A stretch of 45,060 nucleotides of DNA from Nitrospiraceae bacterium. Its GTDB lineage: Bacteria > Nitrospirota > Thermodesulfovibrionia > UBA6902. Position 1 is the first letter of the stretch; the number at the start of each line of letters is the position of its first letter. The notes under the pieces are model-generated. The model was not told the DNA's origin. It saw only the letters and a list, made by a program, of their open reading frames with translations, and searched no databases. Of this stretch, positions 34,574-43,277 are shown one piece after another. The stretch covers positions 1-45,060 of the forward strand of contig QZKC01000090.1 in the NCBI GenBank assembly GCA_003599425.1. Direction: 5' to 3'. The translations under genes and the position numbers were made by a program.

Positions 34574-37500
34574 TTGCCAAGCCCCATCATAAACCTTTCA
34601 GCCCTTGAGCCTTTATACCTTCCTCACGAAATGCCGACACATCACCGTGTCAGGGCCAAGAAGGAAGGTGAGCCTGCCGAACTTGTAAAAGGAAGAAGAC
34701 CGAGCGATATTGTCATAGCGCAAAACCTCCGTCATTATGTCACCGAATGGAGAGATACGGATTACGCCGGGGCATCGGATACTACACGAGAACTTCTTTA
34801 TCACTGGTTCGGCAGAGACCATACGATTAAAAACAGCGAGGGGGACGTTATTCCCTTCAGATATTATTTCTGCCAGAGAGAGGCGCTTGAGACTTTTATA
34901 TTTTTAAGAGAAGTGCGCGGGCTTGATACCCTTTCAGGGATTGTATCTGAATTCGGCGGAGATAACAGAGAGATAGCGGCATTAGGCATAGACCCCGAAG
35001 AAGATATCTGGGCAAAGTATGCCTTCAAGGTAGCTACAGGTGCGGGCAAGACCAAGATAATGAGCCTTGCCATTGTCTGGAGCTACTTCCACGCCCTCAG
35101 AGAATCATATTCTCCGATGTCAAAGCATTTTGTTGTGATTGCTCCTAACCTCACTGTCTTTGAAAGACTGAAAGAAGATTTCGGCGACGGCGCAATATTC
35201 GACAGAGACCCTCTGATACCGGTTGCATGGAGAGGGGACTGGAATTTGTCAGTCGTGCTTCAGGATGATACCACCGGTGCGGTCACTGGCGGAACTTTAT
35301 ATCTGACAAACATCCATCGTCTATATGAAACAGGCAAAAGGCAGAGAAAGAAAGACGCCGAGACCTGCGATTGGATGGGGCCAGCCGTATCAAAGGCAAA
35401 GGCCCTCGATACAGGTGAAGCGCTAAGAGAGCGGATAACATCTCATAAGCGCATTATGGTTCTCAATGACGAAGCCCACCATGTATGGGATCCTGATTCC
35501 GCATGGAACGAGGCGATAACCTATCTTAACGACACCATCAGAAAAAGAGGCGGGGAAGGCATTGTCGCCCATCTCGATTTCTCCGCTACACCTAAAGACA
35601 ACAAGGGGAATATTTTTAAACATGTTATATGTGATGCTCCTCTTGGTGAGGCGGTAGACGCAGGGATAGTTAAGTCGCCCATCATCGGCAGGGGTGAGAG
35701 GCTTATTGAGCAGACGAGCGATGACGATTCAATTAAGTATCAGCAACATTTAATGATAGGATATTCCCGCTGGCTTGTATCTAAAGAGGAATGGGAAAAA
35801 AGCGGCAAGAAAGCGCTCCTCTTTGTCATGACAGAAGACACAGAATCTGCAAGCCAGATAGCGAACAGACTAAATACCGATTCCCTTTATAAAGAACTTA
35901 ACGGCAAGACGATTAACCTCCACACACGGCTTAAAGGCAAACTCAAGAAGCGCGGCAAAGGCGAGAAAGTCTATTATGAATTTGTTGAAGACGAAAAAGA
36001 GATCAGTGATGAAGATTTAAAAGAATTGAGAAAACTCTCAAGAGAACTTGATTCAAACAAAAGCCCTTATCTCTGCATTGTATCTGTCTTAATGCTGCGG
36101 GAAGGCTGGGATGTGAAGAACGTAACGACCATTGTCCCGCTTCGTCCATACAGCTCCAAGGCAAACATTTTACCTGAACAGACACTCGGTAGAGGACTTA
36201 GGCGTATGACCCCGCCGGGACAGGCTGCGGAGGTTGTCACAGTCGTTGAACACAAGGCTTTTGTAAATCTTTATAAAGACCAGTTGAGCCAGGAAGGCTT
36301 GCCAATTGAAATAGTAGATGTAGACAAGATACCGAAAACGACAGTAACAATATATCCTGACAAGACAAAAGATTTGGAAACGCTTGATATCCTTATCCCG
36401 TCACTCAGCGCGGGATACAAACGGTCTCCCAGGCTTGAGAATATTACAATTGAGGATATCAGAAAGTCTTTCTCAAGATTCTCACCTTTGCCCATCGGGG
36501 AAGTAAGAAAGACAGAGATTGATTACGAGGGAAGACATCTGTTTACAAATGAGATTATTGAGAAGATGAAAGTACAGCTTCCGTTACTTGAGAGCGGCGT
36601 CGGAGCGATTTCATTCTATTGCAAAGAACTTGAAGCGCAAACACGATTAACCGGTATGCACAGCACATTAGCTCTCTTGATACAGACATTTCTTGAAGAG
36701 ATATTATTTGAGAAAAAGGTCAGCATCTTTGAAGAAACGCTCACCAGCCGTCTTTCAGACGCGGATGTGCGTGAACATATAAGGGCAACATTTGTTCCTT
36801 TAATTCTTTCCAGGACTACTTATATAGAGGAACGCTTACAGCAGTATGAACCTGTATCTGTCTGTAGCTGGAAACCGTTTCAGGTGACGCATTCAGAGAC
36901 ACGCCCAACGCTTCCTGCAGAAAATACACCGTTTAATCTTGTCCCTTGCAATAGAGAATTTGAAATTGCGATGACAACATTCTTAAATCGTGCATCTGAT
37001 GTACAGTCCTTCTGTAAAAATGCAGGACCTCAGTCGCTAAGGATTGATTACCTGTCAGGATCTGGAAGGCTTTCATTCTATACCCCTGATTTCATTGTCA
37101 GGAAGAAAGACGGGAATTATCTGCTTGTAGAAACGAAAGGACGTGAAGATATTGACGTTCCATTGAAAGCAACTGCTGCTGTTTCCTGGTGCAAGGCCGC
37201 AGCATCTCCAAAAGTGAAATGGCAATATCTTTATGTGCCACAGGCAGTATTCAGCGGCTTTACTTCTAACAAAATAGAAGATTTGGTAAGAACATGCGCG
37301 CCATCTTTACAAGAACTAATAAGGGAAAGGGCCCAACCACAATTGTCCTTACCGCTGGGTGAATATATTGAGGGAAAAGTTACCGGCATTGAAGAATTTA
37401 TCAACGCAACACATCTTGATAAGTTGCCGTCGCGTTATAAAAAATCCATAGAACAGGCAATAGCAGTATTCCAATTTTTTGAGAAGAAGGAAGGCATGTC

Positions 37501-37972
37501 ATTTGCTCCTGTATTTACTGCACTTCTCGGGCCGATTGATGAATCAGCCAAAGGACTTATAACTGATTTATTGCTGCCATTACTTCCGGCTATCCCTGCT
37601 GAACAGAAAAACTTTTTCGCCCCATATTATGGAAGCCTGAACAAAGGTACGACTGACTGGCTGAGAGCTAATGCCAGAAATCTTGAAAAGACGCTGGTTT
37701 TTAAAAATGGACTTATGCCGATAGGGCTTCTGAAATTCTGTCTCGAATATTCTCAGGGCGACTATGACATCGGAGGCGTCTTTGATGCGGCAAAACAGAG
37801 TTTCTTCCGATTCGGCAAAGAAGGTTTATATGGCACTGTGAAAGAGATATATGATTTCAGGAACACCTACATTGCACATCAAGAGAAAGAGTTGACCGAC
37901 ATTGATACAGCGAGAGAAGGGCTAATGAAATGGATTAGAGGATTGTATCAGATTTACTTTGCGCATCATTGA
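34574..37972 (+). CDS. Type III-like restriction helicase-nuclease (Res) with HEPN-like C-terminus
   Basis: The 1132-residue protein starts with TTG 34574 after AAAGGA. It has a superfamily-2 helicase core with Walker A ATGAGKT (154-160), DEAH (299-302) and motif VI EQTLGRGLRRM, then a PD-(D/E)xK nuclease site with D839 and E853-T-K855 (TPDFIV ... LVETKG). The last 150 residues form a helical region with RNTYIAH (R1096-x5-H1102), a HEPN-like RNase motif. It resembles restriction endonucleases of the BPTD_3080 type as I remember them. With Mod it should form the restriction part of the system. Confidence 0.88.
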   Translation: MPSPIINLSALEPLYLPHEMPTHHRVRAKKEGEPAELVKGRRPSDIVIAQNLRHYVTEWRDTDYAGASDTTRELLYHWFGRDHTIKNSEGDVIPFRYYFCQREALETFIFLREVRGLDTLSGIVSEFGGDNREIAALGIDPEEDIWAKYAFKVATGAGKTKIMSLAIVWSYFHALRESYSPMSKHFVVIAPNLTVFERLKEDFGDGAIFDRDPLIPVAWRGDWNLSVVLQDDTTGAVTGGTLYLTNIHRLYETGKRQRKKDAETCDWMGPAVSKAKALDTGEALRERITSHKRIMVLNDEAHHVWDPDSAWNEAITYLNDTIRKRGGEGIVAHLDFSATPKDNKGNIFKHVICDAPLGEAVDAGIVKSPIIGRGERLIEQTSDDDSIKYQQHLMIGYSRWLVSKEEWEKSGKKALLFVMTEDTESASQIANRLNTDSLYKELNGKTINLHTRLKGKLKKRGKGEKVYYEFVEDEKEISDEDLKELRKLSRELDSNKSPYLCIVSVLMLREGWDVKNVTTIVPLRPYSSKANILPEQTLGRGLRRMTPPGQAAEVVTVVEHKAFVNLYKDQLSQEGLPIEIVDVDKIPKTTVTIYPDKTKDLETLDILIPSLSAGYKRSPRLENITIEDIRKSFSRFSPLPIGEVRKTEIDYEGRHLFTNEIIEKMKVQLPLLESGVGAISFYCKELEAQTRLTGMHSTLALLIQTFLEEILFEKKVSIFEETLTSRLSDADVREHIRATFVPLILSRTTYIEERLQQYEPVSVCSWKPFQVTHSETRPTLPAENTPFNLVPCNREFEIAMTTFLNRASDVQSFCKNAGPQSLRIDYLSGSGRLSFYTPDFIVRKKDGNYLLVETKGREDIDVPLKATAAVSWCKAAASPKVKWQYLYVPQAVFSGFTSNKIEDLVRTCAPSLQELIRERAQPQLSLPLGEYIEGKVTGIEEFINATHLDKLPSRYKKSIEQAIAVFQFFEKKEGMSFAPVFTALLGPIDESAKGLITDLLLPLLPAIPAEQKNFFAPYYGSLNKGTTDWLRANARNLEKTLVFKNGLMPIGLLKFCLEYSQGDYDIGGVFDAAKQSFFRFGKEGLYGTVKEIYDFRNTYIAHQEKELTDIDTAREGLMKWIRGLYQIYFAHH

Positions 37973-37990
37973 TAAAATAATGGAGCTATC

Positions 37991-38362
37991 ATGATCTACG
38001 GCATCGGCATAGACCTTGTAAAGATCGAACGGATGAAGGAAGCCCATGATAAATGGGGGATGAAGTTCTTCGAGAAGTTTCTCACAGAAAATGAAATTGC
38101 CTACTGTTTTGAGAAGAAAGACCCATATCTTTCCGCGAGCGTGAGGTTTGCCGCGAAAGAGGCGCTTGTGAAGGCAATTGGCTCTGAGGTCTTTGTTAAC
38201 CTGAAAGATGTTGAGATCATGAATGACGAGAAAGGCAAACCGTCAATCAAAGTCCACGGCGAGCTTGAGAGATTTTTCAGAGACAGGGGAATAAAGCACT
38301 GTCATCTGTCACTGAGCCACGAGAAGGAGTTTGGGATAGCGAGCGTGGTGCTGGAGGATTGA
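37991..38362 (+). CDS. acpS: Holo-[acyl-carrier-protein] synthase
   Basis: Transfers phosphopantetheine from CoA to acyl-carrier protein. The 123-residue protein has the metal-binding Asp8 in GIGIDLVKIERM and the FAAKEALVKAIG helix with the catalytic Glu and Lys. It follows the Res gene by 18 bp and has its own ATG after GGAGCTATC. It converges with the rseC-like gene, with 6 bp between the stops. Confidence 0.95.
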   Translation: MIYGIGIDLVKIERMKEAHDKWGMKFFEKFLTENEIAYCFEKKDPYLSASVRFAAKEALVKAIGSEVFVNLKDVEIMNDEKGKPSIKVHGELERFFRDRGIKHCHLSLSHEKEFGIASVVLED

Positions 38363-38368
38363 GGAGAC

Positions 38369-38869
38369 TTAATTGTTCCTTCCGAATATGGCGAGATAGT
38401 CCACTTCTTCAGGGCAGGCGAGATAATCAGATGTGTGTCCTTCAGAAATGACCTTGGATATTTGAAGATGTGTCGTTTTATCGAGTGCGCGGATCTTTTT
38501 CAGGGCGTAGACAATGGAAACAAAAAGACAGGTAAATCCGGCCACAACATCAAATCCTTTTATCCCCGAGTACTCTGAAACAAGATGACCTGTGTATGTT
38601 CCGGCAAACATTAATATGACAGGAAGGACAAAGGCATAAAAGTAAGCCTTGACGTGGGTCTTCCTGTCAAGTTCAAGCAGTACCGTATCCCAAACCTTTG
38701 CCCTGACAGGGTTGCGGACTTTCATGACCATTCCGGCGCCGCTTTTCCCGCAGATGCCGGCCTGTGCCTTGCCGCATTCATTGCAGGACTTGCTTTTATT
38801 GGTAATGACCGTAGCCCAATTGCCTTCGGTTTTCAGAACAGTGCCTGTTTCAATATCCGGTCTTTCCAT
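38369..38869 (-). CDS. rseC: RseC/RnfH-region SoxR-reducing-type membrane protein
   Basis: A 166-residue protein of the RseC family. It opens with a cytoplasmic part containing CNECGKAQAGIC (three of the four usual cysteines that may bind an Fe-S cluster or metal), then two membrane helices (about 74-95 and 105-122). RseC members act in sigma-E regulation or in reduction of the SoxR sensor. The C-terminal 40 residues carry no recognised motif. ATG 38869. No Rnf genes are adjacent. Confidence 0.8.
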   Translation of the reverse strand: MERPDIETGTVLKTEGNWATVITNKSKSCNECGKAQAGICGKSGAGMVMKVRNPVRAKVWDTVLLELDRKTHVKAYFYAFVLPVILMFAGTYTGHLVSEYSGIKGFDVVAGFTCLFVSIVYALKKIRALDKTTHLQISKVISEGHTSDYLACPEEVDYLAIFGRNN

Positions 38870-38955
38870 AACTCATTTCTCCCTGTATAATTTATGCTAA
38901 TGCAAATTCGTTTCTGTTGGTATGATTAGCATCATGTTTGTTCTGAAGGATTTTA

Positions 38956-39032
38956 AAAAGCAATCAGCAGCAGGCAAGCGTCTGTCTGTTTTCTGATCTG
39001 ACCGCTGAAAGCTGATAGCTGACAGCTTGTTG
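38956..39032. repeat. Heptad palindrome upstream of nnr
   Basis: AATCAGC, AGCAGGC and AAGCGTC on the left and CTGACCG, CTGAAAG, CTGATAG and CTGACAG on the right follow a 7-bp period and pair as a hairpin. It is the same type as 19875-19940. Confidence 0.65.
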
Positions 39033-39047
39033 TAACGGAGGGTTGAA

Positions 39048-40688
39048 ATGCTGAAAGCAGTAACAGCACAAGAGATGCAGCAGATAGACCGGTTGACAAC
39101 TGAAAAATATGGCATTGCCGGATGCGTACTTATGGAAAGGGCGGGGCTTGCTGTTGTGTCGAGGGTCAATGATATTTATTTTCATGACACCGGGAATGGA
39201 ACATGTAATTCAGATAAAAAGATAATCGTCCTCTGTGGCGGTGGCAATAACGGAGGAGACGGGTTTGTCATAGCGAGGATATTGCATAACCAGAGACGAA
39301 ATGTCGTGGTCTACCTGACCGCAAGGCCTGAGAACCTGAAAGGCGATGCAAGGACAAATTATAATGCTGCAAAAAAATATGGGGTTAGAATATACCCGAT
39401 CAAGAGATTTTTAGCTGACCCCTTATCCCTAACCCCTAAACCCCTCGTTATCATTGACGCTCTTCTTGGCACAGGACTTAACAAAGATGTCAGGCCCCCA
39501 GTTTCTGATGTCATTCTGAAAGTGAATGATATGTCATGGCCTGTTATCTCCGTAGATGTCCCCTCAGGCATTTCATCAGATACCGGCCAGATAATGGGAT
39601 GTGCGATCAAGGCACATGCGACAGTAACCTTCGGTCTTCCCAAGAGGGGGCATTATTTATTTCCGGGCGCTGAACATTCCGGGAGTTTGTTTGTGGAGGA
39701 CATAGGTTTTCCGCAAGAGCTGCTGGCATCAGGATCGATGGTCAACGTCCCTGAGCAGGAAGATATCATGTCTTTATTGCCAAAAAGACCGAAATATTCA
39801 CACAAGGGGACATACGGGCATGTGCTCCTGATTGCCGGATCAAAAGGAAAGACAGGGGCCGCCCTGATGGCTGCTAAGGCATGTCTGAGGACAGGGGCAG
39901 GTCTTGTTACGATAGGCATTCCTGAGACGATGGTGAATGCTTTTCAGTCCCGGGTCACGGAGGAGATGATCCTGCCGCTGCCGGAAAAGGGTGATGGCAC
40001 GCTTTCATACGCAGCATCGGGCGTTATTCTGAAATTCATCAAAAAACGCGCGAAGGTCCTTGCAATAGGGCCGGGACTTTCGGTTAATGAAGAAATATCA
40101 AAACTTGTCAGCCTGTTGATCTCTGAAGCAGGCATTCCCATCGTTATCGATGCGGACGGATTGAATGCGGTAGCGGGCAGAATAAATATTCTGGGGAAAG
40201 CCAGATCTCCGGTAATACTTACACCGCATGTTGGAGAAATGGCGAGACTGATAAGCCAAAAGTCAGAAGTCAGAAGTCGGAAGTCAGAAGAAAAAATCGA
40301 TATGCTACACTCAAAACTTCTGGACACTATTGAAAGGGACAGAATAAACACGGCGCTTTCATTTACTAAAAGAACAAAGACACATCTTGTTCTCAAGGGC
40401 GTACCTACCATTATCGCTACAGCAGATGGGAACTCCTTCATCAATCCTACCGGAAATCCCGGTATGGCCACTGCCGGGACAGGTGATGTGCTCACAGGCG
40501 TGATATCCGCATTACTGGCGCAGAGACTGAGCGCTCAGGACGCATCAGTAGCAGGAGTGTATCTGCATGGACTGACAGGCGATATTGCTGTCCGGAAAAA
40601 AGGAGAGCATTCTCTTGTCGCATCAGATATTATCCAGGCCCTACCGGAAGTATTCAAGATGATAAGGCGAACATCCAGCGCATGCTGA
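39048..40688 (+). CDS. nnr: Bifunctional NAD(P)H-hydrate epimerase/dehydratase
   Basis: Repairs hydrated NAD(P)H. The N-terminal epimerase half (about 1-215) holds the GGGNNGGDGFVIAR motif; the C-terminal ADP-dependent dehydratase half (about 225-540) has KGTYGHVLLIAGSKGKTGAA, the VIDADGLNA and the NPGMATAGTGDVLTG motif. The ATG at 39048 follows GGAGGG. Two degenerate repeats lie in the frame: CCCTAAC-type at about 39420-39450 (residues 125-135, PLSLTPKPL) and AGTCAGA-type at about 40256-40293 (residues 404-416, KSEVRSRKSEEK). Conserved motifs flank both, so the enzyme is probably active. It overlaps pgeF by 7 bp. Confidence 0.94.
   Translation: MLKAVTAQEMQQIDRLTTEKYGIAGCVLMERAGLAVVSRVNDIYFHDTGNGTCNSDKKIIVLCGGGNNGGDGFVIARILHNQRRNVVVYLTARPENLKGDARTNYNAAKKYGVRIYPIKRFLADPLSLTPKPLVIIDALLGTGLNKDVRPPVSDVILKVNDMSWPVISVDVPSGISSDTGQIMGCAIKAHATVTFGLPKRGHYLFPGAEHSGSLFVEDIGFPQELLASGSMVNVPEQEDIMSLLPKRPKYSHKGTYGHVLLIAGSKGKTGAALMAAKACLRTGAGLVTIGIPETMVNAFQSRVTEEMILPLPEKGDGTLSYAASGVILKFIKKRAKVLAIGPGLSVNEEISKLVSLLISEAGIPIVIDADGLNAVAGRINILGKARSPVILTPHVGEMARLISQKSEVRSRKSEEKIDMLHSKLLDTIERDRINTALSFTKRTKTHLVLKGVPTIIATADGNSFINPTGNPGMATAGTGDVLTGVISALLAQRLSAQDASVAGVYLHGLTGDIAVRKKGEHSLVASDIIQALPEVFKMIRRTSSAC
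40256..40293. repeat. Heptad tandem repeat (AGTCAGA) inside nnr
   Basis: AGTCAGA, AGTCAGA, AGTCGGA and AGTCAGA are consecutive. They encode a Ser/Lys/Arg-rich linker inserted between the ILTPHVGEMARLI and IDMLHSKLL segments of the dehydratase domain. Confidence 0.7.
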
Positions 40689-41368
40689 TAACACCTCCGA
40701 ATATCGCTTCCCCGCATGTCAGGGCTTTTTTTACCACAAAGATATTTACAGGCAACCACGTTCATGTCAGTGATGCTGTGGCGCGTGAGTTCAATATCCC
40801 TGCTGCCAAAATCTATTTACCTGTACAGAAACATACGAACAGGATACAGATACTTGAGGCGGATACGGCTCCTGAAGTAGCGGACGCGGTTATAACGAAC
40901 AGGAAGGATGTATATATCGGCGTACTGGTAGCTGATTGTGTGCCGATACTTTTGTTTGATAAGGACAAGGAGGCCGTTGGAGCTGTACATGCGGGATGGA
41001 GGGGAACGGCACAACAGATTCTGCAGGAAACGATCATAACTATGCAGGAAAAATTCCGTTCAACACCTGAGGATATATCCATTGCGATAGGGCCCTGCAT
41101 CAGGAAGTGCAGTTATGAGGTTGATGAAGATGTAAAGGACGCGGTGGAGCGTGCTACGGGACAGGGAGATTATTACACCGGGAAGGGGAATAAATATTTT
41201 ATCGATCTTTCATCTGCAAACAGATTGCAGGCATTATCAGCCGGCATTTTAGAGCAGAACATATGGCAGTCCGGAGAATGCACCTTCTGCAGCCCTGAGC
41301 AGTTTTATTCATACAGATATGCCGTAAACACCGGAGGGAGGCAGGGCGGGTTTATCGGAATGTGGTAG
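40682..41368 (+). CDS. pgeF: Peptidoglycan editing factor / multicopper-like hydrolase PgeF (YfiH family)
   Basis: A 228-residue YfiH-family protein. It has the metal-ligand motifs ADCVPILLFD and HAGWRGT, the IGPCIRKCSYEV segment and the C-terminal CTFCSPEQFYSYR. The family removes wrong amino acids from peptidoglycan precursors and has also been reported as a laccase-like or purine enzyme. It overlaps nnr by 7 bp and both are part of one unit. Confidence 0.92.
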   Translation: MLITPPNIASPHVRAFFTTKIFTGNHVHVSDAVAREFNIPAAKIYLPVQKHTNRIQILEADTAPEVADAVITNRKDVYIGVLVADCVPILLFDKDKEAVGAVHAGWRGTAQQILQETIITMQEKFRSTPEDISIAIGPCIRKCSYEVDEDVKDAVERATGQGDYYTGKGNKYFIDLSSANRLQALSAGILEQNIWQSGECTFCSPEQFYSYRYAVNTGGRQGGFIGMW

Positions 41369-41387
41369 AATACTGGGGAGTTAATAA

Positions 41388-41480
41388 GTAGAGAGTAGAA
41401 AACAGAGAGAAGATAACTAACAAAAGTGAAAAGCTATATGCCCTTTTTCTTTCTACTCTCTGCTATCTACTATCTACTTT
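41388..41480. repeat. Heptad palindrome upstream of the CBS-domain gene
   Basis: AGTAGAG, AGTAGAA, AACAGAG and AGAAGAT on the left are matched by CTACTCT, CTGCTAT, CTACTAT and CTACTTT on the right. It occupies most of the 125-bp gap and would form a long hairpin right before the ribosome-binding site TGGAGG at 41483. Confidence 0.7.
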
Positions 41481-41493
41481 TTATGGAGGAATA

Positions 41494-41958
41494 ATGCTTA
41501 AGGCAAAAGATATCATGACAAAAGATGTTATAACGGTTAAATCTGATTCAACAGTCGAGGCTCTTGCGAGGGTTTTGATGGAACACAGGATAAGCGGAGT
41601 CCCTGTTGTTGACGGGAGCGGCAAGCTTGTCGGCATTGTTACAGAGAATGACCTGATCACGCAGAACAAAAGGCTTCATATACCCACGGTGATCAGGCTC
41701 TTTGACGCATTCATTCTTCTGGGCAAGGGAAAGATGGAAGATGAGATCAGAAGGATGGCAGCCACCAATGTTGATGAGATATGCACAAAACAGGTCGTGT
41801 CCATAACAGAGGAAACATCACTGGAGGAAATAGCTACCATAATGGCAGAGCAGCATATTCATCTGCTCCCTGTGCTCAGGAACGGCGCTGTCGTCGGCAT
41901 AGTCGGAAAGGCCGATATGGTGAGGGCTATGACCAATGAAACTCCTCAGCAGCAGTGA
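41494..41958 (+). CDS. CBS-domain pair protein
   Basis: A 154-residue protein of two CBS domains: about 1-60 (KAKDIMTKDVITV ... HRISGVPVVDGSGKLVGIVTE) and about 92-150 (TKQVVSITEETSL ... HIHLLPVLRNGAVVGIVGKADMV). CBS pairs bind adenosine nucleotides and usually sense energy state. The start is ATG 41494 after GGAGGAATA. It overlaps tsaE by 23 bp, so its expression is coupled to tsaE and nadK. The target is unknown. Confidence 0.9.
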   Translation: MLKAKDIMTKDVITVKSDSTVEALARVLMEHRISGVPVVDGSGKLVGIVTENDLITQNKRLHIPTVIRLFDAFILLGKGKMEDEIRRMAATNVDEICTKQVVSITEETSLEEIATIMAEQHIHLLPVLRNGAVVGIVGKADMVRAMTNETPQQQ

Positions 41959-42355
41959 GGCCGAAACAAGGGATATAGGCCGCCGTCTTGGGGAAAAACT
42001 GAAACCGGGAGATATCGTTTGCCTGTATGGGGAGCTTGGCTCAGGCAAAACAGTCATGGTAAAAGGCATTGCTTCAGCTTTTGGGATCAGGGAACGCGAT
42101 ATAACCAGTGCAAGTTTTACCATTATTGCTGAATATGATACTCCTGTGCCGTTTTACCATATTGATCTTTATCGTTTGAATAACCATGAGGCTGCTGAAT
42201 TAGGGCTGCAGGACTATATCGGCGGGAGCGGCATATCTGTCATTGAATGGGCTGAAAGGGCCGGGAGTGAGATCCCCTCAATACATATCAGTGTCAATTT
42301 CAGGCATGTCAGCGAAAATGTGAGGGAGATAGAAATAGAAGGGACCGAACTATGA
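41936..42355 (+). CDS. tsaE: tRNA N6-threonylcarbamoyladenosine biosynthesis ATPase TsaE
   Basis: The 139-residue P-loop ATPase activates the TsaB-TsaD complex that makes t6A in tRNA. Walker A GELGSGKT, the SASFTIIAEYD segment (typical SPTF-like) and the C-terminal VIEWAERAG are present. It overlaps both neighbours (23 bp with the CBS gene and 4 bp with nadK). Confidence 0.95.
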   Translation: MKLLSSSEAETRDIGRRLGEKLKPGDIVCLYGELGSGKTVMVKGIASAFGIRERDITSASFTIIAEYDTPVPFYHIDLYRLNNHEAAELGLQDYIGGSGISVIEWAERAGSEIPSIHISVNFRHVSENVREIEIEGTEL

Positions 42356-43197
42356 AAAAAATAGGGATAGTGGCAAAAAGGGGCGAACCAGAAGCTGTGA
42401 AGGCGGTGAAGGATTTCCTTAAGCAATTAAAGGGGAGGGATTTCAGGTTTTTCATAGACAGTGAAGTGGCCGCAATACTGAAGATGAAGGGATACCAGAG
42501 GGAGGACATTCCCCGGAAAGCGGATGTGATCATTGTCTTCGGCGGCGATGGTACGCTCTTGAGTGTTGCGCGGCTTGTAGGTAATACGGGGGTGCCGATA
42601 CTCGGGGTTAATCTCGGCGGTCTTGGATTTATTACAGAGGTCAGCAGGGATGAGTTCCCATCAGAGATCGATAAAGTGTTCTCCGGCAAGTTCGCTTTTG
42701 AGGAAAGGATCCTGCTGCTTGCCGATATATATCGAGGTTCCAAAAGGATAACCCAGTGCAATGCCCTGAACGATGTCGTACTGCACAAGAGCGCGCTTTC
42801 GAGGATGTTTCAGATCGATATCAGCATTAATGGAAAATACGTCAGCACGTTCAGGACTGACGGGTTGATCATATCAACCCCTACGGGCTCAACAGCTCAT
42901 TCACTTTCAGCGGGAGGGCCGATCCTGTATCCGACACTGGAATCTTTTTTAATGACTCTCATATGTCCTCATACGCTGACAAGCAGGCCTATAGTGCTGC
43001 CGGATACATTTGAGATTGAGACAACCGTTAAAAGCGGAGAGGACGTCTATCTGACCCTTGACGGGCAGGTAGGGTTCCCCCTGAAAGTTGGTGACAGGAT
43101 ATTGACAAGGAAGGCTGATTATAAAACGAAGTTCATCGTCCTGCATGACCGGGACTATTTCCAGATACTCAGGACAAAGCTGAAGTGGGGGGAGTAA
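42352..43197 (+). CDS. nadK: NAD kinase
   Basis: Phosphorylates NAD to NADP. The 281-residue protein has the GGDGTLLSVAR motif, NDVVLHKS and the STPTGSTAHSLSAGGPI substrate-binding motif. It starts 4 bp before the end of tsaE. Length and motifs are normal. Confidence 0.97.
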   Translation: MKKIGIVAKRGEPEAVKAVKDFLKQLKGRDFRFFIDSEVAAILKMKGYQREDIPRKADVIIVFGGDGTLLSVARLVGNTGVPILGVNLGGLGFITEVSRDEFPSEIDKVFSGKFAFEERILLLADIYRGSKRITQCNALNDVVLHKSALSRMFQIDISINGKYVSTFRTDGLIISTPTGSTAHSLSAGGPILYPTLESFLMTLICPHTLTSRPIVLPDTFEIETTVKSGEDVYLTLDGQVGFPLKVGDRILTRKADYKTKFIVLHDRDYFQILRTKLKWGE

Positions 43198-43199
43198 AG

Positions 43200-43262
43200 A
43201 CGGAGTTAGAGAGTTAAGAGTTAGGAGTAATTGTAGGGGCAAGGCGTTGCCGCGCCTTTTTC
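43200..43262 (+). repeat. Heptad repeat and hairpin after nadK (possible terminator)
   Basis: GTTAGAG, AGTTAAG, AGTTAGG and AGTAATT repeat at 7 bp. Then AAGGCG-TTGCCG-CGCCTT followed by TTTC resembles a Rho-independent terminator (43240-43261). It lies between the nadK stop and the uracil-DNA glycosylase start at 43278. Confidence 0.5.
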
Positions 43263-43277
43263 GAAGACATCAGCGCT

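Noticed and set aside
39944-40495. Minus-strand frame of about 180 codons opposite nnr
   Set aside because: It mirrors a conserved enzyme gene; composition is biased and no motif is present.
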